Source of the DNA: Microbacterium sp.
GTDB lineage: Bacteria; Actinomycetota; Actinomycetes; Actinomycetales; Microbacteriaceae
DNA: 60,537 bases
Direction of reading: 5' to 3'
Assembly: GCF_026393345.1 (NCBI RefSeq)
Contig: NZ_JAPLAI010000065.1
Location: 1 to 60,537, forward strand
In this document: positions 21,062 to 31,671 of the stretch, one piece after another
Position numbering within the stretch: position 1 is the first letter of the stretch
Layout of the letters: each line of letters begins with the position of its first letter
Notes under the pieces: generated by a model
Seen by the model: the letters and a program-made list of their open reading frames with translations, nothing else
Told to the model about the DNA's origin: nothing
Databases searched by the model: none
Program-made: the position numbers and the translations under genes

Positions 21062-22726
21062 ATGACACAGCTGCACGACGCCGCATCCCTTCCCGGCTCC
21101 GAGTGGTGGCGCACCGCCGTGATCTACCAGATCTACCCGCGCTCGTTCGCGGACGCCAACGGTGACGGCATCGGCGACCTGCCCGGCATCACCTCCCGCC
21201 TCGGCTCGCTCGCCGAGCTCGGCGTCGACGCCATCTGGCTCAGCCCGTTCATGGTGTCGCCGCAGAAGGACGCCGGCTACGACGTCGCCGACTACTGCGA
21301 CGTCGATCCGCTCTTCGGCACCCTCGAGGACTTCGACCGGATGCTGGCGGTCGCGCACGAGCTCGGCATCCGCGTCATCGTCGACCTCGTCCCGAACCAC
21401 TCCTCCGACCAGCACGTGTGGTTCCAGGAAGCGCTGAAGGCGGGCCCCGGCAGCCCGGAGCGCGCACGCTATATCTTCCGCGACGGCCGCGGCGAGAACG
21501 GCGAGCTGCCCCCCAACAACTGGGAGTCCGTGTTCGGCGGCGGCATGTGGGAGCGCATCACCGAGGCCGACGGCACCCCCGGCCAGTGGTACCTGCACAT
21601 CTTCGACGTCTCCCAGCCGGACTTCGACTGGACCAACCCGGAGGTGCGCGAGGCCTTCCGCGGCGTGCTGCGCTTCTGGCTCGACCGCGGCGTCGACGGC
21701 TTCCGGGTGGACGTGGCGCACGGCCTCATCAAAAAGGACGGCCTGCCCGATTACACGCCGGCCGAGGATGCCGACTCCATGGGTGGCGACGAGGAGGACG
21801 TGCCGTACTGGGGCCAGCCCGGCGTCCACGACGTGTACCGCGACTGGAACCAGGTGCTCGCCGAGTACCCCGGCAACCGGGCGCTGTGCGCCGAGGCGTG
21901 GCTGCCGACCCCGGAGAAGACCGCGCTCTGGGTGCGCCCGGACGAGATGCACCAGGCGTTCAACTTCCCCTACGCCATGACCGACTGGAACGCCCCGGCG
22001 CTGCGGAAGGTCATCACCGACTCGCTGCGGGCCTTCCCCGCCGTGGGCGCGCCCGCCACCTGGGTGCTGTCGAACCACGACGTCATCCGTCACGCATCCC
22101 GCCTCGCGCTCACCGCCGACAGCCCGCAGGGCGAGGGCATCGGCCCGACCTCGGCGGCGCAGCCGATACCGGAGCTTGGCCTGCGCCGCGCCCGCGCGGC
22201 CACCTCGGTGATGCTGGGCCTCCCCGGCTCCGCGTACCTGTTCCAGGGCGAGGAGCTGGGCCTCCCGGAGGTCGTGAACCTGCCGGACGACGCACGACAG
22301 GACCCCACCTGGTTCCGCACCCACCACGAGAAGTACGGGCGCGACGGATGCCGCGTGCCGATCCCGTGGGAGGCCTCGGCTCCGGCCTACGGCTTCAATG
22401 ACTCCGGCGCCGCCTGGCTGCCGCAGCCGGCGGAGTGGGCGCAGTTCGCCCGCGACGTGGAGGAGGGCGATCCCGACTCGACGCTGTCTCTCTACCGGTC
22501 GCTGCTGCGCCTGCGCCGCGAACACGCGCTCGGCGCCGGTGACCTCACCTGGCTGGAGGGCTTCGGCGACAACGCGATCGCCTTCCGTAACGGCGACGTC
22601 ACCGTCATCGCCAACGTCGGCGCGACCCCGCTGCAACTGCCCGCCGGCCGCATCCTGGTCGCCAGCGGTCCGGTGACCGAGGGCATGCTCCCCACCGACA
22701 CCACCGTCTGGCTCGCCGCGGACTGA
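21062..22726 (+). CDS. GH13 alpha-glucosidase / oligo-1,6-glucosidase-like
   Basis: 554-aa alpha-amylase-superfamily hydrolase. The conserved regions are VIYQIYPRSFADANGDGIGDLPG, DLVPNHSSDQH, the nucleophile Asp in DGFRVDVAHG, the acid/base Glu in LCAEAW and the transition-state Asp in SNHDVIRH. These fit exo-acting alpha-glucosidases of the oligo-1,6-glucosidase/trehalulose-type subfamilies. There is no signal peptide, so it acts on imported oligosaccharides. A candidate operator lies immediately upstream. Exact linkage specificity is not determinable here. Confidence 0.9.
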   Translation: MTQLHDAASLPGSEWWRTAVIYQIYPRSFADANGDGIGDLPGITSRLGSLAELGVDAIWLSPFMVSPQKDAGYDVADYCDVDPLFGTLEDFDRMLAVAHELGIRVIVDLVPNHSSDQHVWFQEALKAGPGSPERARYIFRDGRGENGELPPNNWESVFGGGMWERITEADGTPGQWYLHIFDVSQPDFDWTNPEVREAFRGVLRFWLDRGVDGFRVDVAHGLIKKDGLPDYTPAEDADSMGGDEEDVPYWGQPGVHDVYRDWNQVLAEYPGNRALCAEAWLPTPEKTALWVRPDEMHQAFNFPYAMTDWNAPALRKVITDSLRAFPAVGAPATWVLSNHDVIRHASRLALTADSPQGEGIGPTSAAQPIPELGLRRARAATSVMLGLPGSAYLFQGEELGLPEVVNLPDDARQDPTWFRTHHEKYGRDGCRVPIPWEASAPAYGFNDSGAAWLPQPAEWAQFARDVEEGDPDSTLSLYRSLLRLRREHALGAGDLTWLEGFGDNAIAFRNGDVTVIANVGATPLQLPAGRILVASGPVTEGMLPTDTTVWLAAD

Positions 22727-22737
22727 CCCCCGACCTC

Positions 22738-22811
22738 CGCCGAGACCACATCCGTCCGCCGAGACCACATCCGATCCGATGTCGTCTCGCGGAACGGATG
22801 TGGTCTCGGCG
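22738..22811. repeat. Triad hairpin element downstream of the GH13 gene
   Basis: CGCCGAGACCACATCCG occurs at 22738-22754 and 22757-22773, and its perfect reverse complement CGGATGTGGTCTCGGCG at 22795-22811. This is the same two-plus-one architecture as the element at 20271-20346 but with a different sequence. It probably terminates the GH13 transcript. Confidence 0.65.
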
Positions 22812-22905
22812 CATGGGGGGATCCGGATGCGGCACCGGGAGGGCTCCGGATGCGGCGGCGGGACGGCTCCGGATGCGGCGACGGCGCGGCGCGTAGGCTC
22901 GGGCC

Positions 22906-24120
22906 ATGCCGCTCGACCTCGACGCGATCTACACCGACCTGCACCAGCATCCTGAGCTGTCGTTCCAGGAGACGCGCACCGCCGGCGTCATCGCCGCCCG
23001 GCTGGACGAGCTCGGAATCGGATACGAACCCGGTGTCGGTCGCACCGGCGTGGTCGCGGTCATCCGGAACGGCGAGGGTCCCGTGGTGTGGCTCCGCGCC
23101 GACATGGACGCCCTGCCGGTCGAGGAGGCCACCGGTCTGCCGTACGCGAGCACCGCCCGCGGCACCGATCCGGCAGGCAATGACGTGCCGGTGATGCACG
23201 CCTGCGGCCACGACATGCATGTGACCGCCCTGCTCGGTGCCCTCGAACAGCTGACGCAGACCACGACGGAGTGGTCTGGCACCGTCGTGGCGGTGTTCCA
23301 GCCGGCGGAGGAGTTCGGAGCCGGCGCCCGCGCGGTGCTCGACGACGGGGTGCTGGAGCGGTTCCCGGCCCCCGACGTCGTGCTCGGCCAGCACCTCACC
23401 CCGCTGCCCGCGGGGATCATCGGGGTGCGCCCGGGCACGCAGATGGCAGCCTCGGACGGGCTGACCGTCACCCTGCACGGCCGCGGCGGGCACGGCTCCC
23501 GGCCCCATGCGACGATCGACCCGATCCTCATGGCGGCGGCGACCATCATGCGGCTGCAGACGATCGTCTCGCGCGAGATCGACCCGCGCGAGATGGGGGT
23601 CGTGACGGTCGGGTCCATCCACGCCGGACTCAAGCACAACATCATCCCCACCGATGCGACGCTGCAGCTGAGCCTGCGCTACCCCGACGACGACAGCCGG
23701 GAACGGATGCTGACCCGCGTCGAGCGGGTCGTCCGGGCGGAGGCCGCCGCATCCGGGGCCGAGCGGGAGCCCACGATCGTCACCGATCACACCCTGCCGC
23801 CGACCATCAACGACGCGGGTGCGACAGCCCGGACCGTTGACGCGTTCCGGCAGGCGTTCGGCGCCCACTCCGTCGTCGACCCCGGCATGTTCACCGGCAG
23901 CGAGGATGTGTCGTGGTTCGCCCGCGACGCCGGAGTGCCGCTCGTGTTCTGGTTCTGGGGCGGCGTCGACCCGACGGCGTATGCCGCCGCCGTCGCGGCC
24001 GGCACGGTGGACCGGGACATTCCCACCAACCACTCGCCGCTGTTCGCGCCGGTCATGCATCCGACGATCGAGCAGGGCGTCGCGAACCTCGTCGTGGCCG
24101 CCCGGGAGTGGCTGGGCTGA
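22906..24120 (+). CDS. M20-family amidohydrolase (IAA-amino-acid / hippurate hydrolase-like)
   Basis: 404-aa M20D metallopeptidase-type hydrolase. Signatures are DLHQHPELSFQE, LRADMDALPVEE, the metal-binding Cys-His in HACGHDMHVTALLGA and the Glu pair in FQPAEEFGAGA. A dimerisation domain starts near GRGGHGSRPHATIDP. The family hydrolyses N-acyl amino acids. It ends about 10 bases before a convergent membrane-protein gene. No operon partner suggests a particular substrate. Confidence 0.88.
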   Translation: MPLDLDAIYTDLHQHPELSFQETRTAGVIAARLDELGIGYEPGVGRTGVVAVIRNGEGPVVWLRADMDALPVEEATGLPYASTARGTDPAGNDVPVMHACGHDMHVTALLGALEQLTQTTTEWSGTVVAVFQPAEEFGAGARAVLDDGVLERFPAPDVVLGQHLTPLPAGIIGVRPGTQMAASDGLTVTLHGRGGHGSRPHATIDPILMAAATIMRLQTIVSREIDPREMGVVTVGSIHAGLKHNIIPTDATLQLSLRYPDDDSRERMLTRVERVVRAEAAASGAEREPTIVTDHTLPPTINDAGATARTVDAFRQAFGAHSVVDPGMFTGSEDVSWFARDAGVPLVFWFWGGVDPTAYAAAVAAGTVDRDIPTNHSPLFAPVMHPTIEQGVANLVVAAREWLG

Positions 24121-24129
24121 CCGGCGGCC

Positions 24130-24891
24130 TCAGGCTCGGGCGGTCCGTTCGGTGCCCTCGGTGCGCTCCGTCCGCTCGGTGCCCTCGGTTCGCTCGGTGA
24201 CCACGCCGCCCCGGGCATCGCGGTGCCGCGCGGCGAGCGCGAGCACGCGGTCGAGCGCGACGTAGACGAAAGCGACGACCTCCAGCGCGACGGTCAGCGC
24301 CACTATCCACGCCGCGACCCCGCCGACGCCGAGCCGGTCGACCTCCATGAACGGGTACGGGTACGGCGACCCCCCACCGAACGTGCCGCCGAACCCGCCG
24401 TAAACGAAAGCGAAGACGAGGTAGGCGTAAGGCAGGAGAGCCCACAGCGGCGGGTCGTACCAGCGGAATGACCCCTTCGGCAGGAACAGCAGCCAGTCCA
24501 GGATCGTGAGCACCGGGGTCACGATGTGGATGAGGTCGTCGGTCAGGGTGAACGGCGTGTAGCCGGTGTTCTGGGTGAACGCCTCCGGCACGAGGATCAC
24601 CAGGTAGATGATCATCGTCACCGTGATCGACATCATGACCGCGCCCGAGAACCGGGGCCACGGCGCCGACGCGCCCCGCGGGCCGTGGCGGGCGATGTCG
24701 CGCCCAGTGGCCACCGCGAGAACCACGAACCACACCAGGCACAGGATGTTGCTCAGCACCGTGAAGTAGAGGAACTGCACCCCGCTCACGTCGCCGTCGA
24801 ACACGCCGGTGACCCGGCCGATCCCCCACGCGGTGACGACCGCCGAGAGGAGACGAAAGCCGAGTGCGAGGCGTCGATCCGCGATGAACAC
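24130..24891 (-). CDS. Pr6Pr-family membrane protein
   Basis: 253-aa integral membrane protein with about six hydrophobic segments (LGFRLLSAVVTAWGIG, FLYFTVLSNILCLVWFVVLA, SITVTMIIYLVILV and others) and the FTLTDDLIHIVTPVLTILDWLLF motif typical of Pr6Pr proteins. The function of the family is not established. The cytoplasmic C-terminus ends in a low-complexity run of TER/TEG repeats (24,130-24,205) encoded by a short degenerate tandem repeat. The GTG at 24891 starts directly at the first membrane helix. Confidence 0.8.
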   Translation of the reverse strand: MFIADRRLALGFRLLSAVVTAWGIGRVTGVFDGDVSGVQFLYFTVLSNILCLVWFVVLAVATGRDIARHGPRGASAPWPRFSGAVMMSITVTMIIYLVILVPEAFTQNTGYTPFTLTDDLIHIVTPVLTILDWLLFLPKGSFRWYDPPLWALLPYAYLVFAFVYGGFGGTFGGGSPYPYPFMEVDRLGVGGVAAWIVALTVALEVVAFVYVALDRVLALAARHRDARGGVVTERTEGTERTERTEGTERTARA

Positions 24892-24992
24892 GGGACGATC
24901 GTACGGGTTCCCCGGTCTGCGCACCCAGCCCGATGACCGGGTTCGGGCGCCGGATTGCGCCGAAGCTGCCCGCAGGCGTAGTGTCGCCCGCC

Positions 24993-27035
24993 GTGACACT
25001 TGACGGCCGGGAATCCGGCAGCGATCCCGTGCCCGAGGTCCCGATCGCCAAACGCATCCTGCTGGGCGATCCCCTCGCATCCGGCGACGCGGACGACCAT
25101 CTGCTGCGAAAGCGCATGGCGCTGCCGATCTTCGCGTCCGACGCGCTGTCGTCGGTCGCCTACGCGCCGCAGGAACTGCTGATGATCCTGCTCATCGGCG
25201 GCACCGCGTTCCTGGCGTTCAGCCCGTGGATCGCGGCGGCCGTCGTGGTACTGCTCGTCGTCGTCGTGCTGTCGTACCGGCAGCTCATCAAGGCGTACCC
25301 CTCCGGCGGCGGCGACTACGAGGTCGCCCGCACGAACCTCGGCGAGCTCCCCGGCGTCGTCGTGGCATCCGCGCTGCTGGTGGACTACATCCTCACGGTG
25401 GCGGTGTCGGTCGCCTCCGGGGTCGACAACATCATCTCGGCGTTGCCGCTGCTGAACTCGTGGCGAGTGGAGCTCGCGGTCGGGTTCGTCGTGCTCATCG
25501 TGATCGTGAACCTCCGCGGCGTCCGCGAAGCCTCCCGCGCATTCGCCCTTCCGACCTACATCTTCATCGGCTCCGTCGGGGTGATGGTGATCGTCGGCGT
25601 CATCCGGTGGCTCCTCGGCGACCCGCCGGTCGCGACCAGCGCCGCATACTCGGTGCAGGCCGAGGACCTGTCGCAGGCGGCCGTCATCCTCCTCATCCTG
25701 CGTGCGTTCTCCAGCGGTTGCTCCGCGCTCACCGGTGTGGAAGCGGTCTCGAACGGGGTGCCGGCGTTCCGCCGCCCGAAGGCGAAGAACGCACAGAAGA
25801 CGCTCACCGCGATGGGGCTCGTCGCGATCCTGCTGTTCTCCGGCCTGACCCTCATCGCGCTCGTCTCCGGCGTCCACTACGCCGAGAACCCGTGCCATCT
25901 CATCGGCTTCGACTGCACCTCGCCGCAACCGAGCCTCATGGCCCAGGTGGCGTCCGCGACCTTCGGCATGAACTCGATCCCGTTCTTCATCATCCAGGCG
26001 GCCACGGCCTGCGTGCTGCTGCTGGCGGCGAACACCGCCTTCAACGGGTTTCCGCTGCTGGGTGCGGTGCTCGCCCGCGACGGCTATGCGCCGAAGTCGC
26101 TCAACACCCGCGGTGACCGGCTCGTCTTCTCCAACGGGATGATCGTGCTGGGGATCGCCGCGATCGTGGTGCTCATCGCCTCGCGCGCGAACCTGTCGAC
26201 CCTCATCCAGCTGTACATCATCGGGGTGTTCGTGTCGTTCTCTATCGGGCAGGTCGGGATGGTGCGCCACTGGCGACGCGAGCTTCGCGAGATGAACACG
26301 CTCCCGGCGGAAGCCCGCACGCAGAACTCCGCCCGCTTCACTCGCCGCGAGATCCGCACCGGGCTCGTGATCAACTCGCTCGGCGCCGCACTGACCGCAT
26401 CCGTCTTCCTCATCGTCACGGTGACCAAGTTCACGCACGGCGCGTGGCTGGTGTTCCTCGCCATCCCGCTGCTGTCACTGCTGATGGTGGGCATCAGCCG
26501 TTACTACCGGGATGTCGAGCATGAGATCGCGTACGACGACGACACCCGCTTCGGTGCGTCGGGCGACGTGGCACTCATCATGGTCGGAAAGCTGCAGAAG
26601 CCGGTCGTGAAGGCGATCGACTATGCCCTGGCCGCTCGGCACGACAAGACGATCGCCCTGCACGTGGCGGTGAGCAAGGAGTCCGCCCAGGAGCTGCAGC
26701 GGGAATGGCAGGAGCACCGGATGCCGGTGCCGCTCGTCATCGTGGAATCGCCGTACCGCGCCTACGCCCAGCCGGTGACGCAGTTCATCACGGCCTACCG
26801 CGAGAAGCACGGGCCCGCCGTGGTCACCGTGTACCTGCCGCAGTACATCGTCGGCCACTGGTGGGAGTCGCTCCTGCACAACCGGCGCGCGCGGCGACTC
26901 GCGCAGCAGCTCATGCTCGTCCACGGGGTGACGATCACCCTGGTGCCGTGGCTGCTCGACTCCTCCGAGCTCATCTACGGCCGCCGCTCCCGGCCGCTCC
27001 CCGGGCAGGAGCGCGCCGGCCGCTCGATCGACTGA
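24993..27035 (+). CDS. APC-superfamily permease, KimA-like (putative K+ transporter)
   Basis: 680-aa protein with about 12 membrane segments followed by a roughly 150-residue cytoplasmic domain. The N-terminal SDALSSVAYAPQELLMILL and SYRQLIKAYPSGGGDYEVARTNLG segments resemble the KimA (YdaO) potassium importers. The C-terminal part (DKTIALHVAVSKESAQELQREW, VTVYLPQYIVGHWWES) resembles a USP-like domain. KimA is regulated by c-di-AMP in Bacillus; whether this one is cannot be told here. The GTG at 24993 was chosen over one 20 codons earlier because the extra N-terminus looks non-coding. Confidence 0.82.
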   Translation: MTLDGRESGSDPVPEVPIAKRILLGDPLASGDADDHLLRKRMALPIFASDALSSVAYAPQELLMILLIGGTAFLAFSPWIAAAVVVLLVVVVLSYRQLIKAYPSGGGDYEVARTNLGELPGVVVASALLVDYILTVAVSVASGVDNIISALPLLNSWRVELAVGFVVLIVIVNLRGVREASRAFALPTYIFIGSVGVMVIVGVIRWLLGDPPVATSAAYSVQAEDLSQAAVILLILRAFSSGCSALTGVEAVSNGVPAFRRPKAKNAQKTLTAMGLVAILLFSGLTLIALVSGVHYAENPCHLIGFDCTSPQPSLMAQVASATFGMNSIPFFIIQAATACVLLLAANTAFNGFPLLGAVLARDGYAPKSLNTRGDRLVFSNGMIVLGIAAIVVLIASRANLSTLIQLYIIGVFVSFSIGQVGMVRHWRRELREMNTLPAEARTQNSARFTRREIRTGLVINSLGAALTASVFLIVTVTKFTHGAWLVFLAIPLLSLLMVGISRYYRDVEHEIAYDDDTRFGASGDVALIMVGKLQKPVVKAIDYALAARHDKTIALHVAVSKESAQELQREWQEHRMPVPLVIVESPYRAYAQPVTQFITAYREKHGPAVVTVYLPQYIVGHWWESLLHNRRARRLAQQLMLVHGVTITLVPWLLDSSELIYGRRSRPLPGQERAGRSID

Positions 27036-28807
<1,772 letters not shown>

Positions 28808-28965
28808 CGTCGGGGGCTGGGGCGGCCTCCGCTCAGGTGTCCGCACGGGCGGGATCGGCCCGCGCCACCCCGCCCGTCCTGCCACACGAACAGGATGCGC
28901 CCCCGGCCGCCCGCGCCGGACGTCGTTGACGGACGCCCGGGGGCCGACCACGGGCGAGGCTCGGA

Positions 28966-29637
28966 TCAGAGCCAGACGAACGGGATCAGCAGGGTGAGCA
29001 CCGCGGTGACCACGAAGATCGCACCACCGGTGCCGATGAGGATCCACTGGATGAGCGGGCGACGGACGACCGCGGCGATACCGAGAAGGAACAGCGTGAT
29101 GGCCATCAGCGCGGTGTAGAGCCCCAGCGTGTCACCCTGCAGCCCGAGCGCGTCGCCCTCTACCCGCAGCGCGTCGGCGCGCTCCTGCTCCTCCGCATAT
29201 CCACTGAACAGGGCGTCCTGGTAGTCCTCGTCCGCTTGCGGGTCGTGCCAGAAGTCCGGCTCCGCCGCGTCGAGTTCCGCCGCGTTCGTCATCGCGGCAT
29301 CGAGGTCTTCGGAGGCCGCGATGAAGTACAGCTGGTCGTACTGCGCCTGGGCGAGCGGGTCGCCGGCGTCGACGCCGACCCGCAGCACGGCGAGCTGCTG
29401 GATCGTCTGCGCATCCAGCACGTACTGCTGGTTCGCTTCGAGGTAGAGCGACTCGGCGGCGGTGCCGGCCGCCTGGCTCTGCGAGATCTTGTCATCGCTC
29501 TGCCCGCCGTAGAGGCTGGACTGGAACGAGGTGTAGGCCGTCGCGACCGAGACGACACCCAACAGGATGACGACGATCAGTTCGACGTGTTTCTTCCACC
29601 AGGGTTCGGTGGGCAGGGCGGATGCTGCGTCAGACAA
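28966..29637 (-). CDS. Membrane protein of unknown function
   Basis: 223-aa protein with one N-terminal membrane helix (VELIVVILLGVVSVATAYTSF), a long acidic helical region rich in Ala, Glu and Asp, and two C-terminal helices (LYTALMAITLFLLGIAAVV; ILIGTGGAIFVVTAVLTLL). The layout resembles DUF4337-like proteins. No enzymatic motif is seen. It stands alone between sufU and the helicase. The 28808-28965 gap shows nothing. Confidence 0.75.
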   Translation of the reverse strand: MSDAASALPTEPWWKKHVELIVVILLGVVSVATAYTSFQSSLYGGQSDDKISQSQAAGTAAESLYLEANQQYVLDAQTIQQLAVLRVGVDAGDPLAQAQYDQLYFIAASEDLDAAMTNAAELDAAEPDFWHDPQADEDYQDALFSGYAEEQERADALRVEGDALGLQGDTLGLYTALMAITLFLLGIAAVVRRPLIQWILIGTGGAIFVVTAVLTLLIPFVWL

Positions 29638-29724
29638 GAGGGTGCCTCGTTCGGGTCAGGGCACGAAGATGTGCAACCCGCACACTAGCGCCCCGACGGG
29701 GGTCGCCCCGCCTCCGCATCCGGC

Positions 29725-29883
29725 CTACCGCTCGCTCGCGCGCAAGAGCCGCCGCGTGCCTCCACGCGCCAGCATCAGCACGATGATCAAAGCCGTGACG
29801 GGGAGGAACCCGCCGAGATGAACGGCATCGCCGAACGCCAGGTCGACCAGTTCCAGCACGAGGAGCTTGCTCCCCGGCAGCAC
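29725..29883 (-). CDS. Possible small membrane protein
   Basis: Between the membrane protein and the helicase (29638-29977) the minus strand carries a short open frame ending in TAG at 29725. From a GTG at 29883 it gives 52 residues with one convincing hydrophobic helix (GGFLPVTALIIVLMLAR) after KLLVLELVDLAFGDAVH. The hydrophobic pattern is unlikely to be chance, but the start is uncertain and the frame stays open further upstream without a good ATG. It could be the tail of a lost gene. Confidence 0.35.
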   Translation of the reverse strand: MLPGSKLLVLELVDLAFGDAVHLGGFLPVTALIIVLMLARGGTRRLLRASER

Positions 29884-29977
29884 GAGCGCCCATGGGTGCC
29901 GCTGCGGGAACGAACGACCCCCGCGGGAACCGCGTCGTCGGAGGACGAAGCGGTGCCCGCGGGGGTCGCGGCGAAGA

Positions 29978-31465
29978 TCAGTGGATCAGCGCGAGGAGCT
30001 GGACCACACGGTGCTGGAGCCGCCGCCGGTCGCCCGACGGTTGCGGCGCTGGCCACCTGCGCCGGCACCGGATGCGGCCGGACGCTGCGCCCCACCGGAT
30101 GCGGCCGGACGCGCGGCGCCCGAGCGGGCCCCACCCGTCGCACCCGAACCCGCGGTGCGCTGCCCACCGGCTGCGCCGGCCGCGCCGGAGCGCTGCCCGC
30201 GGCCCGGAACCGCTGCGACCGGAGCCCGAACCACCACGGCTCGAGCCACCGCCGCGGCCGCCCTGCACCTGCGCCACCACGGGCGCGGGCTTGACGTAGG
30301 CGGCGGCCTCACCGACGAGCCCGGTCACGGCGGGGTGCGCCGCATCCACGGGCTCGAAGTCCGCAGCGATCGCGGCCTGGCGGAGCATCAGCGTGACGTC
30401 GCGCTTCTGCGACGGGGTGACGACGGTGACGACGGTGCCCTCGGCGCCGGCACGGGCGGTACGGCCCGAACGGTGCAGGTACGCCTTGTGCTCGGTCGGC
30501 GGGTCGACGTGGACGACCAGCTCGACGTTGTCGACGTGCACGCCGCGCGCCGCGACGTCGGTCGCGACGAGCACACGCACGCCGCCCTCGGACACCGGCG
30601 AACCGAACGCGGCGAGGTTGCGCTCACGGGCGTTCTGCGACAGGTTGCCCTGCAGGTCGACGGCCGGGATACCCGCCGCGGTGAGCGTCTTGGCCAGCTT
30701 CTTGGCCTGGTGCTTGGTGCGGGTGAAGAGGATGCGACGGCCGTTGCCGGACGAGAGCGTCTTGACGAGGTCGTTCTTGTTGTCGTCCGAGACGAGCAGC
30801 ACGCGGTGGGTCATGGCCGCGGCGGGGACGCTGGACTCGTCGACCTCGTGGCGCACCTCGTTCTGCAGGAACTTGCGGACCAGGCCGTCGACACCACGGT
30901 CGAGGGTGGCGCTGAACAGCATCCGCTGCCCGCCGGAGGGCGTGGCCTGCAGGATCCGGGTGACGACCGGAAGGAAGCCGAGGTCGGCCATGTGGTCGGC
31001 CTCGTCCAGGACGGTGACCTCGACGCGATCGAGGGCGATGACCTTCTGCTTCATGAGGTCGTCGAGGCGGCCGGGGCAGGCCACGACGATGTCGACGCCG
31101 TCGCGGAGCGCCTGCTCCTGCGGCTTCTGGCTCACGCCGCCGAAGATCGTGGTGACACGAAGGCCGGAGACCTCCGCCAGCGGGATCAGGGTCGCGGCGA
31201 TCTGAGTCGCGAGCTCACGGGTCGGGGCGAGGACGAGTCCACGCGGGCGGCCGGAGGTGCGGCGGCCGTCGGACAGGCGCGCCACCATGGGCAGCGCGAA
31301 GGCGAGGGTCTTGCCACTGCCGGTGCGGCCGCGGCCGAGCACGTCGCGGCCGGCGAGAGAGTCGGGGAGCGTGCTCTCCTGGATGGGGAACGCCTCGGTC
31401 TTTCCGGACTGAGACAGGACTGCGGCCAGACGTGCGGGCACGCCGAGGTCGAGGAACGAAGGCAT
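29978..31465 (-). CDS. DEAD-box RNA helicase
   Basis: ATP-dependent RNA helicase with all motifs in order: Q motif FPIQESTLPD, motif I GRGRTGSGKT, Ia PTRELATQ, II VLDEADHMADLGF, III FSATLD, V VATDVAARGVHVD, VI HRSGRTARAG. The start at 31465 gives the usual MPSFLDLGVPARL N-terminus. The reading frame as given ends in an Arg/Trp-rich stretch unlike helicase tails. Dropping one base from the G-run at 30203-30205 switches to a Gly/Gln/Arg-rich tail ending in TVWSSSSR at 29986. The tail therefore looks frameshifted, by mutation or sequencing error. The helicase core is unaffected. Confidence 0.88.
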   Translation of the reverse strand: MPSFLDLGVPARLAAVLSQSGKTEAFPIQESTLPDSLAGRDVLGRGRTGSGKTLAFALPMVARLSDGRRTSGRPRGLVLAPTRELATQIAATLIPLAEVSGLRVTTIFGGVSQKPQEQALRDGVDIVVACPGRLDDLMKQKVIALDRVEVTVLDEADHMADLGFLPVVTRILQATPSGGQRMLFSATLDRGVDGLVRKFLQNEVRHEVDESSVPAAAMTHRVLLVSDDNKNDLVKTLSSGNGRRILFTRTKHQAKKLAKTLTAAGIPAVDLQGNLSQNARERNLAAFGSPVSEGGVRVLVATDVAARGVHVDNVELVVHVDPPTEHKAYLHRSGRTARAGAEGTVVTVVTPSQKRDVTLMLRQAAIAADFEPVDAAHPAVTGLVGEAAAYVKPAPVVAQVQGGRGGGSSRGGSGSGRSGSGPRAALRRGRRSRWAAHRGFGCDGWGPLGRRASGRIRWGAASGRIRCRRRWPAPQPSGDRRRLQHRVVQLLALIH

Positions 31466-31671
31466 AGAGGTAGGACTTTCGGGAAAGGCGCGATCGGAAT
31501 CGATCGCGGAGTGGGGCGACGGCGCGGATTCGCGCATCGGTTCGCCGCTCGAGAAGTGCCACGGCTATCAAAAGCCGGGAAGCGTATCGACGACGCAGGC
31601 GCTCGGAAGCACCGAGTCGACCCTAGCACGCGGCCCTGCGCACTCGCCGTGAGCGCCGCCCCACCCCACGA

